From contig CAJNDS010000483.1 of NCBI GenBank assembly GCA_905221605.1, positions 1 to 64,000 of the forward strand: a stretch of DNA of 64,000 nt, read 5' to 3'. The translations under genes were made by a program, and so were the position numbers. How positions within the stretch are numbered: position 1 is the first letter of the stretch; each line of letters starts with the position of its first letter. The notes under the pieces were generated by a model. It searched no databases and was not told the DNA's origin. It saw nothing but the letters and a program-made list of their open reading frames with translations. The stretch comes from Symbiodinium natans (Eukaryota > Sar > Dinophyceae > Suessiales > Symbiodiniaceae). This document shows, piece after piece, positions 1 to 11,395 of this stretch.

Positions 1-1085
1 CTACTCCACAAAGAGTCAACTGCCGCTAGCGCGCTTCCGCGAAGACAGGTTCAAGGGTTTCGGGCCGTTTGATAGTGACACAAAAGAGCCGTTGTGTAGA
101 GAGAGTTGCCACAAGCTTTCAATTCTAAAACAGAGCTAGTTGCAGGTACTCCGTTTCCGGGCTGTCAGCTTGCAATATGACCCTGAGATAGTCTTGAGAC
201 ATGAGTGAGAGTGCCCACGGCCAATGTTCGTGACTCATCCTGGGGGATTGAAGCTAACAACTAGCACCGCGCTAGCGCCAAACAGGCACCTTGCGGAAAA
301 CACGCAGCGTGAGCCGGTGAAGTGAGCAGGTCCTGTGTAGTGTACGTAACAAACTTCCTTCTACAACATCATGAGCGCAGGCCCATGTATGTGAGACCTG
401 CATACATTAATTATAGGGAACACGGTTGTAGGAAGCTGATCAATGGAAACACGTTGTGGCCACGGACTCTGTTTGACTTCGCAGCTTACCTGCTCTGATT
501 CAATGAGGATTCAGCATCGAAGCCTAATATCCTTTCCAATCAGCAAGCACGCGGCCTCAAGCTATCCGGGTCTGCCGGATAGCAAACAGATCCATGCGGA
601 AAGACCACGGAAGCGCCGTCGAGCTAAACCGTTTGAACTCTATTCTGGACGAACGCGCCCTGGTCTCAGAGCCTTCTATGAGACGTTGCGCTCAATTGCC
701 TGTGCATGTTGCCCCTGCTGCCCTGTATCTGGCCGCGCAAACATGTTGGTGTTCGTTTGCTGCACCCCGAGTCAGAAGCTCGACCCACAAGTAGTATCCA
801 GCGGACATGTGAACGCGCTTAATGGGGTGCCTGCCAGAAATCATGGCATTCGACATGGATCACATGCGGCAACGCCGATCATCAACTTCAGACTGTAGAG
901 GACTGGTAAATGGCCTTCCCGGACTTTTTTGCACCCTCTGCACTGGCTCCCTGAAGCAGAGTCAGGAAGTCATGTAGAAGGGCCAAGCCTTGGCAGATCT
1001 CGGCAGAAGCATCCCAACAACTTCAATCTTGCAACTCAAGGCTTCCTATTTCCCAGTCTCTGCGATCCTTTCCGCTGCACAGATT
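1..1085. other. No recognised gene
   Basis: I see no reading frame with family motifs and no repeat in this stretch. A plus-strand open frame at 443-898 has no recognisable motif and is probably chance. Confidence 0.4.
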
Positions 1086-1160
1086 AAACCCTAAACCCTA
1101 AACCCTAAACCCTAAACCCTAAACCCTAAACCCTAAACCCTAAACCCTAAGGGTTTAGGC
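1086..1160. repeat. Interstitial telomere-like repeat with inversion
   Basis: About nine tandem CCCTAAA units are followed directly by GGGTTTAGG at about 1150-1158, so the block changes strand at its right end. CCCTAAA/TTTAGGG is the telomere unit of dinoflagellates and plants. Here it is internal and flanked by unique sequence. Confidence 0.9.
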
Positions 1161-1629
1161 CATGTGAAGAAGCAACACCGGAGTCTCGGAGCCTGGGCTC
1201 CCGGGCCCTGCTGTGGCGGATATTCGCTCAAACCTGCCAAAAGAGCCCACATTCTCAACATTTCCCCGTGCAAGCTCTATATTCTATACTAGATTCTATA
1301 CCATCCGCAACATGGCGCATGCAGCCGGGGTTTGGTCGCCTCTCTGTGAAGTAGGGGGACACCGAACTGCGATCTCCAGAACACGGAAGCAGATTTGTCA
1401 GCAGACGGGCCGTGGACCAGAACCCCAGCACATGAACCACTATTAGCAAGCCCAAAGAAAGCCTGTGAAGTGGGCAGCGAAATCTCCAGGAAGCCAGTGA
1501 GACTGCCCTGCGAGATGGATCTACGGCTGCCAGGTTGTCATCTTGTAAAGGCTGGTAGGCCGATTGCACTACATTTCACTCCATGGACGCGCTCAGCCAG
1601 AGGTTGCTTCGGAAAAACCTTTTGCGGTC

Positions 1630-1770
1630 TCCCCCCCCCCCCCCGGAAAGGGAACCACAAAACCCTAAACCCTAAACCCTAAACCCTAAACCCTAAACCC
1701 TAAACCCTAAACCCTAAACCCTAAACCCTAACCGTAAACCCTAAACCCTAAACCCTCAACCCTAACAGAG
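1630..1770. repeat. Poly-C run and telomere-like repeat
   Basis: A run of about 14 C residues is followed after about 20 bases by some 15 CCCTAAA units, with a few point changes at the right end. Confidence 0.9.
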
Positions 1771-3500
1771 GGGAACCTGGCCGAACGAAGGACTGAAGCT
1801 GGCGATGTGGAAGCAAGACCTGAGAGCACCCCACCCGACTCCTCGACTTTGCTTTGCTTTTTGTTTGGGGTGGCAGGGGGGGGGTTTTGCAGGGAGGGTT
1901 GGCATGACTGGAACATACTAAATATTAGGATGAGTATATATATATAATTACATATATATGTCGTACATATTTATGTAAGAGTTACTGGAACCTTCATTCA
2001 TCGAGCAAAAAGGGTCGCCAATGCGCGCCGCCTGAAGACACCCAGTCCAAGCTGAGGCAGGCGGCGAAGTTCCTGGATCCGTAAATCTGCATATAGTCAG
2101 CAAAGGCATCCTGCAGGTGAGCCACCCATGCTTTGACACTTCGACTTCCTAGCCCAAGCCTCGCACACTTGAGCTTTCATGGGCAGCAGTCACGCATGAG
2201 CTGCCCTGCGACGGGCCATGCTAGCTTGCGCAACCTGCGCATGCCCAAGGACTCCAGCTTGCATCACGAGACCACAGCGGGCGGCCGATGGACCCATGGA
2301 CCCATGGACCCATGAACCCATGGACCCTTAACCTTTAAACCCTAAACCTGGCCCTCCAAACCCTGTAAACCAGTGAAGGTTCCAGACGCTAAACCCCAAG
2401 CCGACATGTATATATATATATATATACATATATGTATATACATACAAAAAATGGAGTACAGATATATGCCCTATATATCCTAATATTCAGCAACGGCAGA
2501 GCTGCGGAAGGCCTGGTCCCAAAGGCCCGTGATTCGCGGCCTCACTCCAAGTTCTTTCCAGGGCTTCCAAATCTACAATTCGCTGCAGTCGGACTTGTGA
2601 AATAAAGTCAGAGCTATGGGAGAGAGGGCTCTGGCCAAGATGTTTGTCACAAGCCTCCAACTTCCTGGCAGTAGGACCCATAAGGCCCCGTCAGCCAGGC
2701 GTATCCGTTGATGCGCTTCAGGCGTCGTCCTAGCAAGCAGGCTGCGTCAAGCTTTGTGCCTGCGTGGTTGACACAGGGCAGCGCCAGTCTTGGAATGATC
2801 ACAATGTGCAATCTGTCACAAATAAACCAGCCGACGGGCTCGTGATTTTGCTTTACGTGCTTGGCACCGTTTTGCACCTACCTAAGCCGCTGCTTTCCTC
2901 TTTGACTCTCTAACTGCTGCCGTGCGGTACCGTCACTCAATCACAAGTGGTGAACGGCGAACACCCACGGCTTTGTACCGCGCCTAGCTGAAATATCTTG
3001 TCCAAAAGGTTCAGCCTCCGGATCGTCAGATTTGGCAGTGCCCATAGCCAGAGATGCCACTACAAGGTTAATGGACCAAGAAGATCAGCCGTGGCAAATG
3101 CCCTTGTCCCTACCAAGATCGTCAGAATGGGTGTGCCAGAGATGTGTCGCCACTGTTTTCTGAAGTAAGCTGCATGCGTGAGGGGCGATGATCGCAGTGC
3201 CAGGACCTCATGCTCCACTCACACAAGGGGAAGGAAGCCGAAGCCATGTCTGTGGGCGACACAAGTTCGCCATGACCGACTCACGCAGCTCAGAAGCAGT
3301 CACAAGCATATCCATAAGTCTGACCCAATGACTTCTACTTGTAAAAGGGGCCCCAGCCCCAGTGTTGAACGGCACTCGTGCACTGACCTGTCCGTCTCAC
3401 ATGAGTTGCAGCATGTTGTTGAAAACTTGGGATCAAGTTAGGACACTTGATGACATTTGAGATTCTTGAGCATGCCAACCTAACTATATCATCTCACACA
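1771..3500. other. No recognised gene; small repeats
   Basis: The stretch contains TA-rich microsatellites near 1933-1968 and 2407-2450 and an 8-bp tandem repeat (GGACCCAT, about 4.5 copies) at 2288-2326. I recognise no exon. Confidence 0.45.
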
Positions 3501-3517
3501 CACACAGATCAAGGTTC

Positions 3518-3770
3518 ATGGGAGAGGGAGAGGGAGAGGAAGCGGGCGAGGGCGATGGCGAGGGAGAGGAAGAGGGAGAGATAGCGCGGAGAGAGAGCAG
3601 AGCAGACAGAGAGCGAGAGAGAGCAGATGGAGAGAGAGAGAGAGAGTGCAAAGAGAAAGAGAGCAGAGAGACTGATCAGAGAGAGAGAGAGAGAGAGCAG
3701 AGAGGAAGAGAGCAGAGAGAGAGAGAGAGACAGAGAGAGCAGAGAGAGAGAGAGAGAGATAAAAACAAGA
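3518..3770. repeat. Purine-rich GA microsatellite
   Basis: About 250 bp of imperfect (GA)n with GAGAGCA interruptions. It creates open frames on both strands (Glu/Arg-rich on plus, Leu/Ser-rich on minus) that are artefacts of the repeat. Confidence 0.9.
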
Positions 3771-4671
3771 AAACAGAAAAAAACAGAAAAAACGAAAAGA
3801 GCAGACAGGGATTTTGTCAAGAGAACCAGCAAGACTCAGCAAGACTCAGCAAGCTGCGCCTGCTCGTCGAGAGAGGCCACGACCAGCTTTTCACCGTCCT
3901 GGCTCTGTTGAGAGGATCTGTGAGATGCTTGGAGTCGCAGCTGGGTGCGACATGTGCGACTTGACCTGGCTTACTTTACTCCACAGTGCGCCATACTGGC
4001 AAATAAATGTTTGCAGCAGCTACGAGTAGCCACCTTGCTGCCTGAAAATCCCAAACAAATTCAGGGCCCCGAGGATGTTCGCTTCGGGAAAGGCAAGACT
4101 CAAAGTTTAAAAGCTCAGAACTCTCCGTGGCCAATGGGCTTGTTCATCTGTGATTTCTAGGCCTCACGGGTGCTTCGGGGTTTTCGGTTTGTGAGATAAA
4201 GCGCTGCAATCTGCTTTCGTTTTGAAGTGCTATGAAATGCAATGAGCTTCCAACCGTAGAGGCATCCCCGCTGAAATGCTCCACCTCGGCACAGCACCCG
4301 CTTTCTTCGTAACCACTGCATCACTGACTTATGAACCTTGCAGTCAAAACGGCAGTGAAAGCAGAAAGGTACGAGCACGTGTTCGTCGCCGATGAGGCAA
4401 CGTGAACTGGTCAACAAGAACACACCTTTTACCTGCAGCTTCTCCCCTTCTGGCCCAGTCTCTCGCATCACATCAAAGACGAGACGATTCAAACACAAAT
4501 TTCACCACGCTTGACGGCAGCTCAGGGGTTGGCCAGCGCGTCGTGGATCGGATCGATCCTGCTGGCCGACTGCCATTGCTGCGTGATATGTTATCAATTG
4601 CGGCCATAGGGCCTTTTTGGAGTGAGATTCCCCCCCCCCCCGCTCCATCCGTACCAAAGGGGATTCGGGGG

Positions 4672-5013
4672 GCAGTCCTGGGATTTGTGATCAGGATGTC
4701 ATCATCCACGCACACCACGGCTTCGTAGCTGCCCAGGATGAGGGCCTGCTGAAGCATTCACTTCCCGCCGCTGCCCTCGACGCCTGAAAAAGGCGCCTTG
4801 GATGATAGAAACGCCATGAAACGCCAGCCAAGCAACTCGCCGGGCATGAGCCAGCTTATTCCAGGCTGGGTGGAAATCCCGCCGATCCACGAGGCCCTCC
4901 TGAACGCGAACTATCAGGATTTTTGAGGCCCCAGCATGACTTGATCTGTCCCACTTCCTTCTCCAAGAGCAAGTCGTAGCGCCCTGGGTAGCCTGGAAGT
5001 CTAAGTGCAAGCT
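4672..5013 (-). CDS. Putative DxD glycosyltransferase, partial, multi-exon
   Basis: Three minus-strand exons join in phase. Exon 5013..4955 follows TCCCCAG and contains YDLLLEKE. Exon 4899..4837 follows CGTTCAG and reads EGLVDRRDFHPAWNKLAHAR. Exon 4745 (or 4748)..about 4672 reads ALILGSYEAVVCVDDDILIT. A lysine/proline/tryptophan segment (PAWNKL) followed about 20 residues later by a hydrophobic strand ending in DDD is the nucleotide-sugar and metal binding layout of Golgi-type glycosyltransferases such as the GT34-like group, which transfer a sugar from a nucleotide-sugar donor. The introns are short (55 bp and about 90 bp) with GT donors. The start and the C-terminal half are not found. An open frame near 4438-4498 (FDVMRETGPEGEKLQ, then a GT donor) could be a later exon, but it lacks an upstream AG. 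The family assignment is inferred. Confidence 0.6.
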
Positions 5014-5844
5014 CTGGGGAGGATGGCGGATGGCAACTGTGACATTCTTGTGTGACCCCAGAATGCTCGAAGAACCGAGAATTGCGCTCAGGCATGACTA
5101 CTGCGAGATGCCAAACCTTGAAGACAAGCATCCTGGATCATCCTGGCCCTCCCCTCTCAGGGCTTCTTATCCAATTCGGGAATTCTATCTCCGACAACAC
5201 AGGATCCTAAAATCGAAATCCTCAACTGAAGCTGCGATCCTGCGAATCGTCACCGAGGAACGTCCCACGAAGTCCTCCAGACTCGGCCTTCCCCAAGGCT
5301 GCGTGGAGGGGGCCAGGATGGCTAGGGTGGCTCCTAGCTCAGTGGCTGTTTGCGCGGCCTCTTGGTGGGAATAACAAAGACCTGTTGGTTCTAATTCACC
5401 ATAATTGGAACATTGAGCCTTTTCACCCTGGGTCCGTTTCCTGCAGCTTGAGCTTGTGCCTGTGACCGTCGTCTGTTCTGCCGCCACACTTGCTTCAACA
5501 TGGCACATGGTCAGTCGCAGGCATGTTCTCACTTGGTCCCGCAACTCCTGCCCAAAACGCCAAGCAGGGCCCCTGATAACAACATTCAAATATTCGAGTA
5601 TTATATGACCAGTGTTATAGCATCGCAATACTAGATTCATTTTACTACGATAACATGATAAAGGAGTACATTGAATATATTGAATAGGATATGCCACTCT
5701 TCATGTCATTCTAACAACGAAAAAAGAGGGGCCTCGTGAGCTTCCCGAGAGGCCGATCTGAAAAGCGGAGCAGCGCCCAGCGCCCCCGCGCTGGAGCTGC
5801 CAGGGGGCCGACCTGTCGCAGGAACGCGAGCTGCTCCTGAGGGT
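5014..5844. other. Probable upstream part of the glycosyltransferase gene
   Basis: Minus-strand open frames at 5185-5697 and 5050-5131 may hold upstream exons (for example PERNSRFFEHSG after an AG near 5100), but I could not join them in phase and recognise no motif. Confidence 0.3.
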
Positions 5845-5915
5845 TACTAGGGTTTAGGCCCTCTAGGGGTTTGGGATTTTAGGTTTTTTGGGTTTAGGGG
5901 GTTGGGAATATTAGG
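5845..5915. repeat. Degenerate TTTAGGG block left of mobile element
   Basis: Imperfect TTTAGGG-like units (AGGGTTTAGG, GGTTTGGGATTTTAGG). A similar degenerate block lies just right of the mobile element at 8107-8165, so the element seems to sit in a telomere-like repeat. Confidence 0.6.
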
Positions 5916-5928
5916 CTCTAATAAAGAA

Positions 5929-6110
5929 TTAGAACATACCTTGCCCAGTTTGGGTAATAATACCACCAGTCAACCCATTAGACGATTATTCCTATACTCC
6001 CCCCTACACCCCACCCAATATATCACTACTACTTCCCCATTATCAATACCAGTATAGGAATAACCAGTTACCCCATCTATATTCTCTAAGGTGGTATTAT
6101 TACCCAAACC
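5929..6110 (+). repeat. Left inverted MITE-like module
   Basis: The module starts TTAGAACATACC. Its outer motif CCTTGCCCAGTTTGGGTAAT at 5939-5958 returns inverted at about 6099-6118, so the module has its own terminal inverted repeats of about 29 bp and resembles a free-standing MITE. Confidence 0.8.
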
Positions 6111-6671
6111 GGGCAAGGGGTTCCTTGTAGAATTTGGTTCAGGGTTTGGGGTCAAGGGTTCGGCGCGGTCTCTCTTTCTGGGTTCGGGGGTTTCCTGGTT
6201 TGGTGTATCTCAATTCCCAAACATATATAAAATCCAATAGGAGAAAAACTCATCTCAATCTAGAACTCGATCGGAATACATCTTTTAAATTCACTTACAA
6301 ACTTCCGATGGGAATAACTCATGCATATTCCACCCAGTCGGATCCTTCTTTTTCTCATAAGCAAACCCGACGGAACAACAAGATCCGACCTCTTAAACGC
6401 GTGGAAAGGAAAGCGTTGCACAAGTTGCTTGTCCTGTCTCGAACCTGCACGGATGGGCACCAACAACACAACAAACTCGGGTTCTCACATGTTCTTGAGA
6501 AGCCCTACTACAAATGCAAGTCGTGAAACCACCGGCGACATTCACCTGAAACTCGTCAAGAAGCTAACAACTCAACTCTTGAACCCTTTCACCAAACACA
6601 AGTTTCAAGTAGTAGAACAACTTACAATTCAAGTTGTGAAAACCCCCGCAACTTCAAAGACGAAGCAAGAA
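6111..6671. other. Unassigned interior of the mobile element
   Basis: This AT-rich stretch lies between the left module and the integrase stop. Overlapping plus-strand open frames at 6134-6526 and 6321-6854 have no motif I recognise. It may be a remnant of another element gene. Confidence 0.3.
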
Positions 6672-7586
6672 CTACACCTTGAACAGTTCAAAGCGCAAAT
6701 ACACCCTGTCAGTACCTTCAACATAATAATATTTTTGACCCATTTGTTCATCAATTTTTTCTATAGTATAAACATTTTGGCTGAAATTGCCCACTCTCTC
6801 TTTTTCATTGGGTTTCCTTTTCCTAAACATTTTAACTTCATCACCAATGCCTAGATCAGGATAGACCCGATTTCGCTTCGCATTCATGTTTAAGTGGAGT
6901 TTAACTTTCAATTCGCTACTCGGTTTTCTGGCATCCTTTGGCGTGAAGCCAGTCGCCGAAGGCTTCATTTTATTATTATATGTTAGTAACACCTAAAATA
7001 TATAATCCGTCCACTGAATATTGTTTTTACCCTTTTTCTGATCAGCTTCAACCCTTCCATATAGAAGATCTTTAAAAGTTCTGATGCCTCTCTCGCTGAA
7101 ATTCGGGTGTGCCCTCGTTCTATGGTGTTCTATGTTCTCATCCTTCAAATACTTCTGTATCGCTTCTGTGTTCAGTGCAGTTTCATCGTCTGTGTAAATG
7201 ATTTTTGGTTCCTTCCCCATTTTATGTACGCATTCAATCATCCCACTCGCTAGGTCTTCTTCTTTCTTGCCTTTAAGTGCCACCACGTGCATAAACTTAA
7301 CAAAGATGATCAATAACATTCCTACTCTAATTTTTTATCTTTCAAATCGTTGATAAAAAAACACGTCCATCTGATACTCGTATGCGGAATGCGGGGCGAC
7401 AAAGCTATTGGAACCGACGGGTTTTCGTTTTTGATCAACATTCTTCCTAAAAACCTCGTTAATATCAGACATTGTGATGGTTTTGTCTTTCTCCCGTGCT
7501 TCTTCTAAAGTCCGTCTTCTACTACCGAAACCGCTTCCATCGTAATAAAGCTTGCTAATTATATCATCTTTCTTAGAACTACTCAT
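6672..7586 (-). pseudogene. DDE integrase of a Polinton/Maverick-like element, decayed
   Basis: One minus-strand frame runs from ATG at 7586 to a stop at 6672 (about 304 codons) but is cut by TAA at 7335-7337 and TAG at 6993-6995. The N-terminal part has LYYDGSGFGS and YQMDVFF, giving the first catalytic Asp. The core has IIYTDDETALN (second Asp) and SERGIRTFKDLLYGRVE (catalytic Glu). It is followed by LLTYNNKM, SATGFTPKDARK and the C-terminal YPDLGIGDEVKM region with a small beta domain. This is the order of the retroviral-type integrase core in Maverick-like elements, which joins element DNA to the target. The frame is otherwise intact, so decay is recent. Readthrough or a reassigned stop would be needed for function; simple inactivation is more likely. 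Confidence 0.85.
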
Positions 7587-7613
7587 TATAGTAAAGATTA
7601 CATTTTAACTTTT

Positions 7614-7943
7614 TCAATCTTGTTTCTGTTGCTCTGAAAATAGTTGGTGCTTCATACTTCGGGAATGCCTTGCTCTAACAGTCCAGACACATGTGGCGCC
7701 ACACCCGCATGCAAAGGGTCTTGCCTGTTTTGCCAAGATCGTGCCTTTATTGGCTTCGTAACGCTGTTTGCGATACTTCTGAATATATTCTTTATGACCT
7801 TCTATGTATTGTTTGCTTTGAAAAATAATATCTTCTCTATGGTTTTCATAATATTCTCTCCTTTTGTTTTTGAAATACTCGCTATATTCGTCGTGATACT
7901 CCTTATGTGTTCTTCCTGCTACAGTTTGGGTAATAATCCCACC
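7614..7943 (-). CDS. Tyrosine/charged repeat protein with C-terminal Cys/His motif, 5' truncated
   Basis: The minus-strand frame is open from inside the right terminal module (about 7943) to a TGA at 7614-7616 and has no ATG. It has a periodic pattern of aromatic, Glu, Asn and Lys residues (EYFKNKRREYYENHREDI, then QKYRKQRYEANKG). A CGCG segment and RHSRSMKHQ follow, like a degenerate zinc-binding end. Proteins with a Y-x-E-N-x-E helix ending in CxCG...H...H occur in giant viruses, Polinton-like elements and dinoflagellates (from memory, not searched). It lies just upstream of the integrase and ends 28 bp before its ATG. The 5' end is replaced by the terminal module. Confidence 0.55.
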   Translation of the reverse strand, partial: GGIITQTVAGRTHKEYHDEYSEYFKNKRREYYENHREDIIFQSKQYIEGHKEYIQKYRKQRYEANKGTILAKQARPFACGCGATCVWTVRARHSRSMKHQLFSEQQKQD

Positions 7944-8106
7944 TTAGAGAATATAGATGGGGTAATTGGTTATTCCTATACTTGTACTGATAATGGGGAA
8001 GTAGTAGTGAAATATTGGGTGGGGTGTAGGGGGGGAGTATAGGAATAATCGTCTACTGGGTTGACTGGTGGTATTGTTACCCAAACTGGGCAAGGTATGT
8101 TCTAAC
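7922..8106 (-). repeat. Right inverted MITE-like module
   Basis: This is the reverse complement of the left module with a few changes, ending GGTATGTTCTAA. Its inner end is shorter than that of the left copy and merges into the tyrosine-rich reading frame. Confidence 0.8.
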
Positions 8107-8165
8107 TTATAGGGTTTAGGGTTTTGGGATTTTCGGCTTTATAGGGTTTAAGGGTTTGGGATTTT
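8107..8165. repeat. Degenerate TTTAGGG block right of mobile element
   Basis: The units AGGGTTTAGGGTTTTGGGATTT and TATAGGGTTTAAGGG abut the element's right end and mirror the block on its left. Confidence 0.6.
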
Positions 8166-8169
8166 GTGC

Positions 8170-11100
8170 ATTCACGGCATCACCGGCTTCTGCAAATACA
8201 TAAGGTCAACAGAACCTTTGAGTTTTGGTGGCGGTAGTCCTCAAAAAGATGATGACATCTCCATACTCTGGCAGTGGTTCTAGTTCATCAGAAAAATTCG
8301 GACGGGGGAAAGCCAATCGTTACCATGAATGAGTCGCCACCCTGACCATGTGGATGACCTGAGCAGCACTTGCTTCCCGCGATGGAGTGGGGAACCTCCT
8401 AGGCAAACTTGAAACTTTCGTGATATCCAGTGTGCGCACGCGCGCCTCATTCTTTAGGATGCCTGGCATCCACATTCTCTCGTTAGGGGTACAGGAAATG
8501 TAGCGGCGGTAAAGGATTAAGATGTGCAAGTGTTTTTCTATGTGGCGGGCTATGGATTCAGCTGATGCTCCCAAGATGAAAACCTTTATTCTTTTGATGG
8601 TGGTCGGATCTAGCGGTAACTGCCACCCCTGCAATATACGAAAGCAGCTGCGGGAGCGAAAGTTTCCCCATTTCTCGGTCTCGGCTGTCATGTTTTTTTG
8701 CAGGCATGAAGGTGCACGCATTGGATGTGCTACTTTTCCAATGCTCGGGGCCGCACGGAAGCGCTTGAGTGCCATCTTTCAGCGGCGGCCTTCGGGCACA
8801 TGATTCACATGCCGCTATGTTGCAGTAGACTCAGTGACCAGAGATACTGCCCTTGATTACGGCCAATATCTGCCTTCGCTCTCTGCAGAATATTGCAACC
8901 CTGCAGCCCGAGGCCTGGTGTCGTGCAGCAGCCCACGGGCAGAGGCCATCGAAGGCGGCCGCACTGGCACGCGAGGGCACAGAATAACGAGCAAAAGTGT
9001 ATAGGCATGAGCATGATATGAATGTGGGACTGTCTGTGTTAGAATATCATGGTAGGGATGGCTCATAACGCACGTTGTTTTGGCCGTCCGAGTCCACTCT
9101 CATGGGGTGTCACGGGTGCTCGTCTCCTGCCACACTCGAGGCCCGAAGCCAACTGGTGGCGCGTGGAGTTGACCTGGCATAGGTGCTCGATGCCAGGAAG
9201 CAAGTGTTACGTACGGAATGGTCACGGACAAAAAAGAGCAAGTGACACTGAAACTGAGGACGCATGAGGACAGCCCAGCAACTCCGCAAGCCTCTCTTGC
9301 AAAAGCACCACTCCCAGCTTCTGGCAACAGCTTTTTCACAGCTTGCAATCACCACCTGCCCTAGGAATGATTCTGACTATGGGGACAGTCTTTGCCCGAG
9401 AGTCAGCACGAACCTTCAGTGCAGGCCATCCTTGTCTATACTCGACAGCTCTGAAGTTGCATTGGCCTTCAAGCCTTGCATAGACAATCCCATGCCAAAG
9501 TTAACACGCATCTTGGTCTACATTGGATACGGTGCCTCTCCCGAGAATACCCATAAGGTAGGTCCATTCTTCAGTATGGATACCACTGTTAGTGGACGCT
9601 TATCCCCTGGCTGACCCTTAGAAACACTCGGCACATGTCGTCATCATGTTGTAAGCCGTTGCCGCTGCACCGACTGTTCAGTTCATTTTCAGAGGACGCT
9701 CGCCAACACCTTCAGAACTTGAAGGGTCTGCCTCAAGCACAGGTAGGGCCACGATGGCTCGCTGCATGCAGACTGTCTCCCGATGAAAATTGTATCTTGC
9801 AGCTGCGAAAATCAGAGCGAATCTGAGCACCATACTTACTATAGACCCCCTATTGCTACCCTCCCTCGCAGAACGCCAGCAGGCTATGTCCCCTACCCAT
9901 TTCCCGTCGCACGCGCTGAACGCACCACGTAGTGGTCCTCAGCCCAAGTTGGGATCACATCGGGGTCTGAGTTCTTCCGAGGCAGCAGGACAGACATCTT
10001 CAAGCAAGTCGAGGCGCAACAGTGTCTACTATGCTTTCTATGACGGAAGGCAGCTTGACGGCAGTTTACTTCTTGCCAAAAACTACAGTAACTACAGAAG
10101 CTGCAAGATTGCCAGGGTGTTGACGTGTGACCCTGCTGGGCTACAAGCTCTGCAAACTCGTCACCTTGGTATAGGGCCACGTGGTTTCTGCGTCTCCGAG
10201 CACGAAGAACTGCAGGAGAATGGGGTTCGTGCTTTGAGAGAGGAGGCTTTTCGTTCCTGGGTCGTTTCTTCCTGGGTCCCGTGCGTTCTGCAGAGCCGCC
10301 AGGGAAAAGCAGAGAAAAGGAGCGCCCTCCTGTCCTGGACACTTGACATTGTGCGTGCGCAATGCCTTCGGGGCTTGGTGGGGCTGCGTTGGATCCTGTG
10401 GATCCCGCTGGATGGTCAATGCTCGGACTCCTTGTTCTGCATCCTGCTGCTTCTTAGTGTGTCTTCTAGCCCTACGCCAAAAAATACCCTGAACCCGAAA
10501 CCCTGAACTCTTCGACTGCCGGCAACTGAACAACAAATCAGGTTGCCCAAGTGCCCGGCGCAATGATGACGACGCCCGCATCTTCCGGGTCCTCAGTGGG
10601 AATACGAAAGGAACAAGACTCAAGAAGTTCTCTTTTGGGTTCGTTTTGGAGGTTCGGGGTATGTCGGTGCCCGGGGGGCTGTCTTGATGATGCCGTCACT
10701 GAAGTGAAGGTGCAACCTCTTGTTGCCTTTGGTTGGCTGCGAAGAATTTAGGTTCTGGGGCTTCGGACTCATGGCTTTCCAAAAACCCATTCGAGACTCC
10801 AGAATCCGCCAATGCAAATCATGGACCCATTCAGCGGTCCATATGACACCACCCCGCCTTTTCACCACTCCTGTGCTCCATGCGGGAATCTACGAGAATA
10901 AGAGACCCTTAATATAAACCCCTAGATTGTAGGATTCCTTGGAAATAAGAAAACAAGGAGGTACCCCCTAATTTCGGAAACCCCTATGTCCGGGCTCCAC
11001 ACGGGATGGTCTTGGGGCACAGGCTTGCTGGCTACAAACCTGGCGTGTGCCCAACCAAGCACTAGGAGTGGTCAAGACCACACTCGTCTATTGGTTTTAC
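8170..11100. other. No recognised gene
   Basis: Several unassigned open frames occur (minus 8320-8775; plus 9264-9614; plus 9790-10506). The last runs into a short telomere-like tail and ends with the residues LNPKP, as chance frames entering CCCTAAA repeats do. None shows a family motif. Confidence 0.35.
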
Positions 11101-11101
11101 T

Positions 11102-11202
11102 TTGGGATGCTCCCCTGATACTAACAGTCCTTAATCGGGATTCCAAGAGGGGGATACTATAATCCCGATTAAGGACTGCTAGTTTTAGGGGAACATCCCA
11201 AG
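11102..11202. repeat. Foldback element
   Basis: Two arms of about 41 bp (11102-11142 and 11161-11202) are imperfect reverse complements containing CAGTCCTTAATCGGGATT and its inverse, around an 18-bp loop. The shape is that of a small foldback or MITE. Confidence 0.8.
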
Positions 11203-11271
11203 GTTTCTAAGTTGACGGCCTGGTTGTGCTTTGGACGCTGCGCTTGCTTTGGGAGTGCTGATGCTGAGCAT

Positions 11272-11395
11272 ACCCTAAACCCCAAACCCCAAACCCCAAA
11301 CCCTAAACCCTAAACCTTAAACCTTAAACCCCAAAACCCTAAACCCCAAATCCTAAACCCTAAACCCTAAACCCAAAACCCTAACCCTCGGTGTC
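11272..11395. repeat. Interstitial telomere-like repeat
   Basis: About 16 CCCTAAA-like units, many changed to CCCCAAA or CCTTAAA, so this is an old, degenerate block. Confidence 0.85.

Larger units (their letters stand above)
5929..8106. mobile_element. MITE-bounded integrase element
   Basis: The 2.18-kb unit is bounded by inverted repeats of about 182-185 bp (5929-6110 and 7922-8106) that match over nearly their whole length. Between them are a decayed DDE integrase (6672-7586) and a tyrosine-rich reading frame (7614-7943), both on the minus strand. The integrase resembles those of Polinton/Maverick and related cut-and-integrate elements. No polymerase, capsid or ATPase gene is present, so this is either a much reduced derivative or a composite element. 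No clear target duplication flanks it. AT content is clearly higher than in the surroundings. Confidence 0.75.

Noticed and set aside
1086..1160. True chromosome end
   Set aside because: The repeat is short, internal and followed by unique sequence on both sides.
3509..3964. Glu/Arg-rich or Leu/Ser-rich proteins in overlapping frames
   Set aside because: These are products of the GA microsatellite, open on both strands by composition.
4157..4498. FDVMRETGPEGEKLQ as a confirmed glycosyltransferase exon
   Set aside because: It has a good GT donor but no AG acceptor between the preceding in-frame stop and the coding part.
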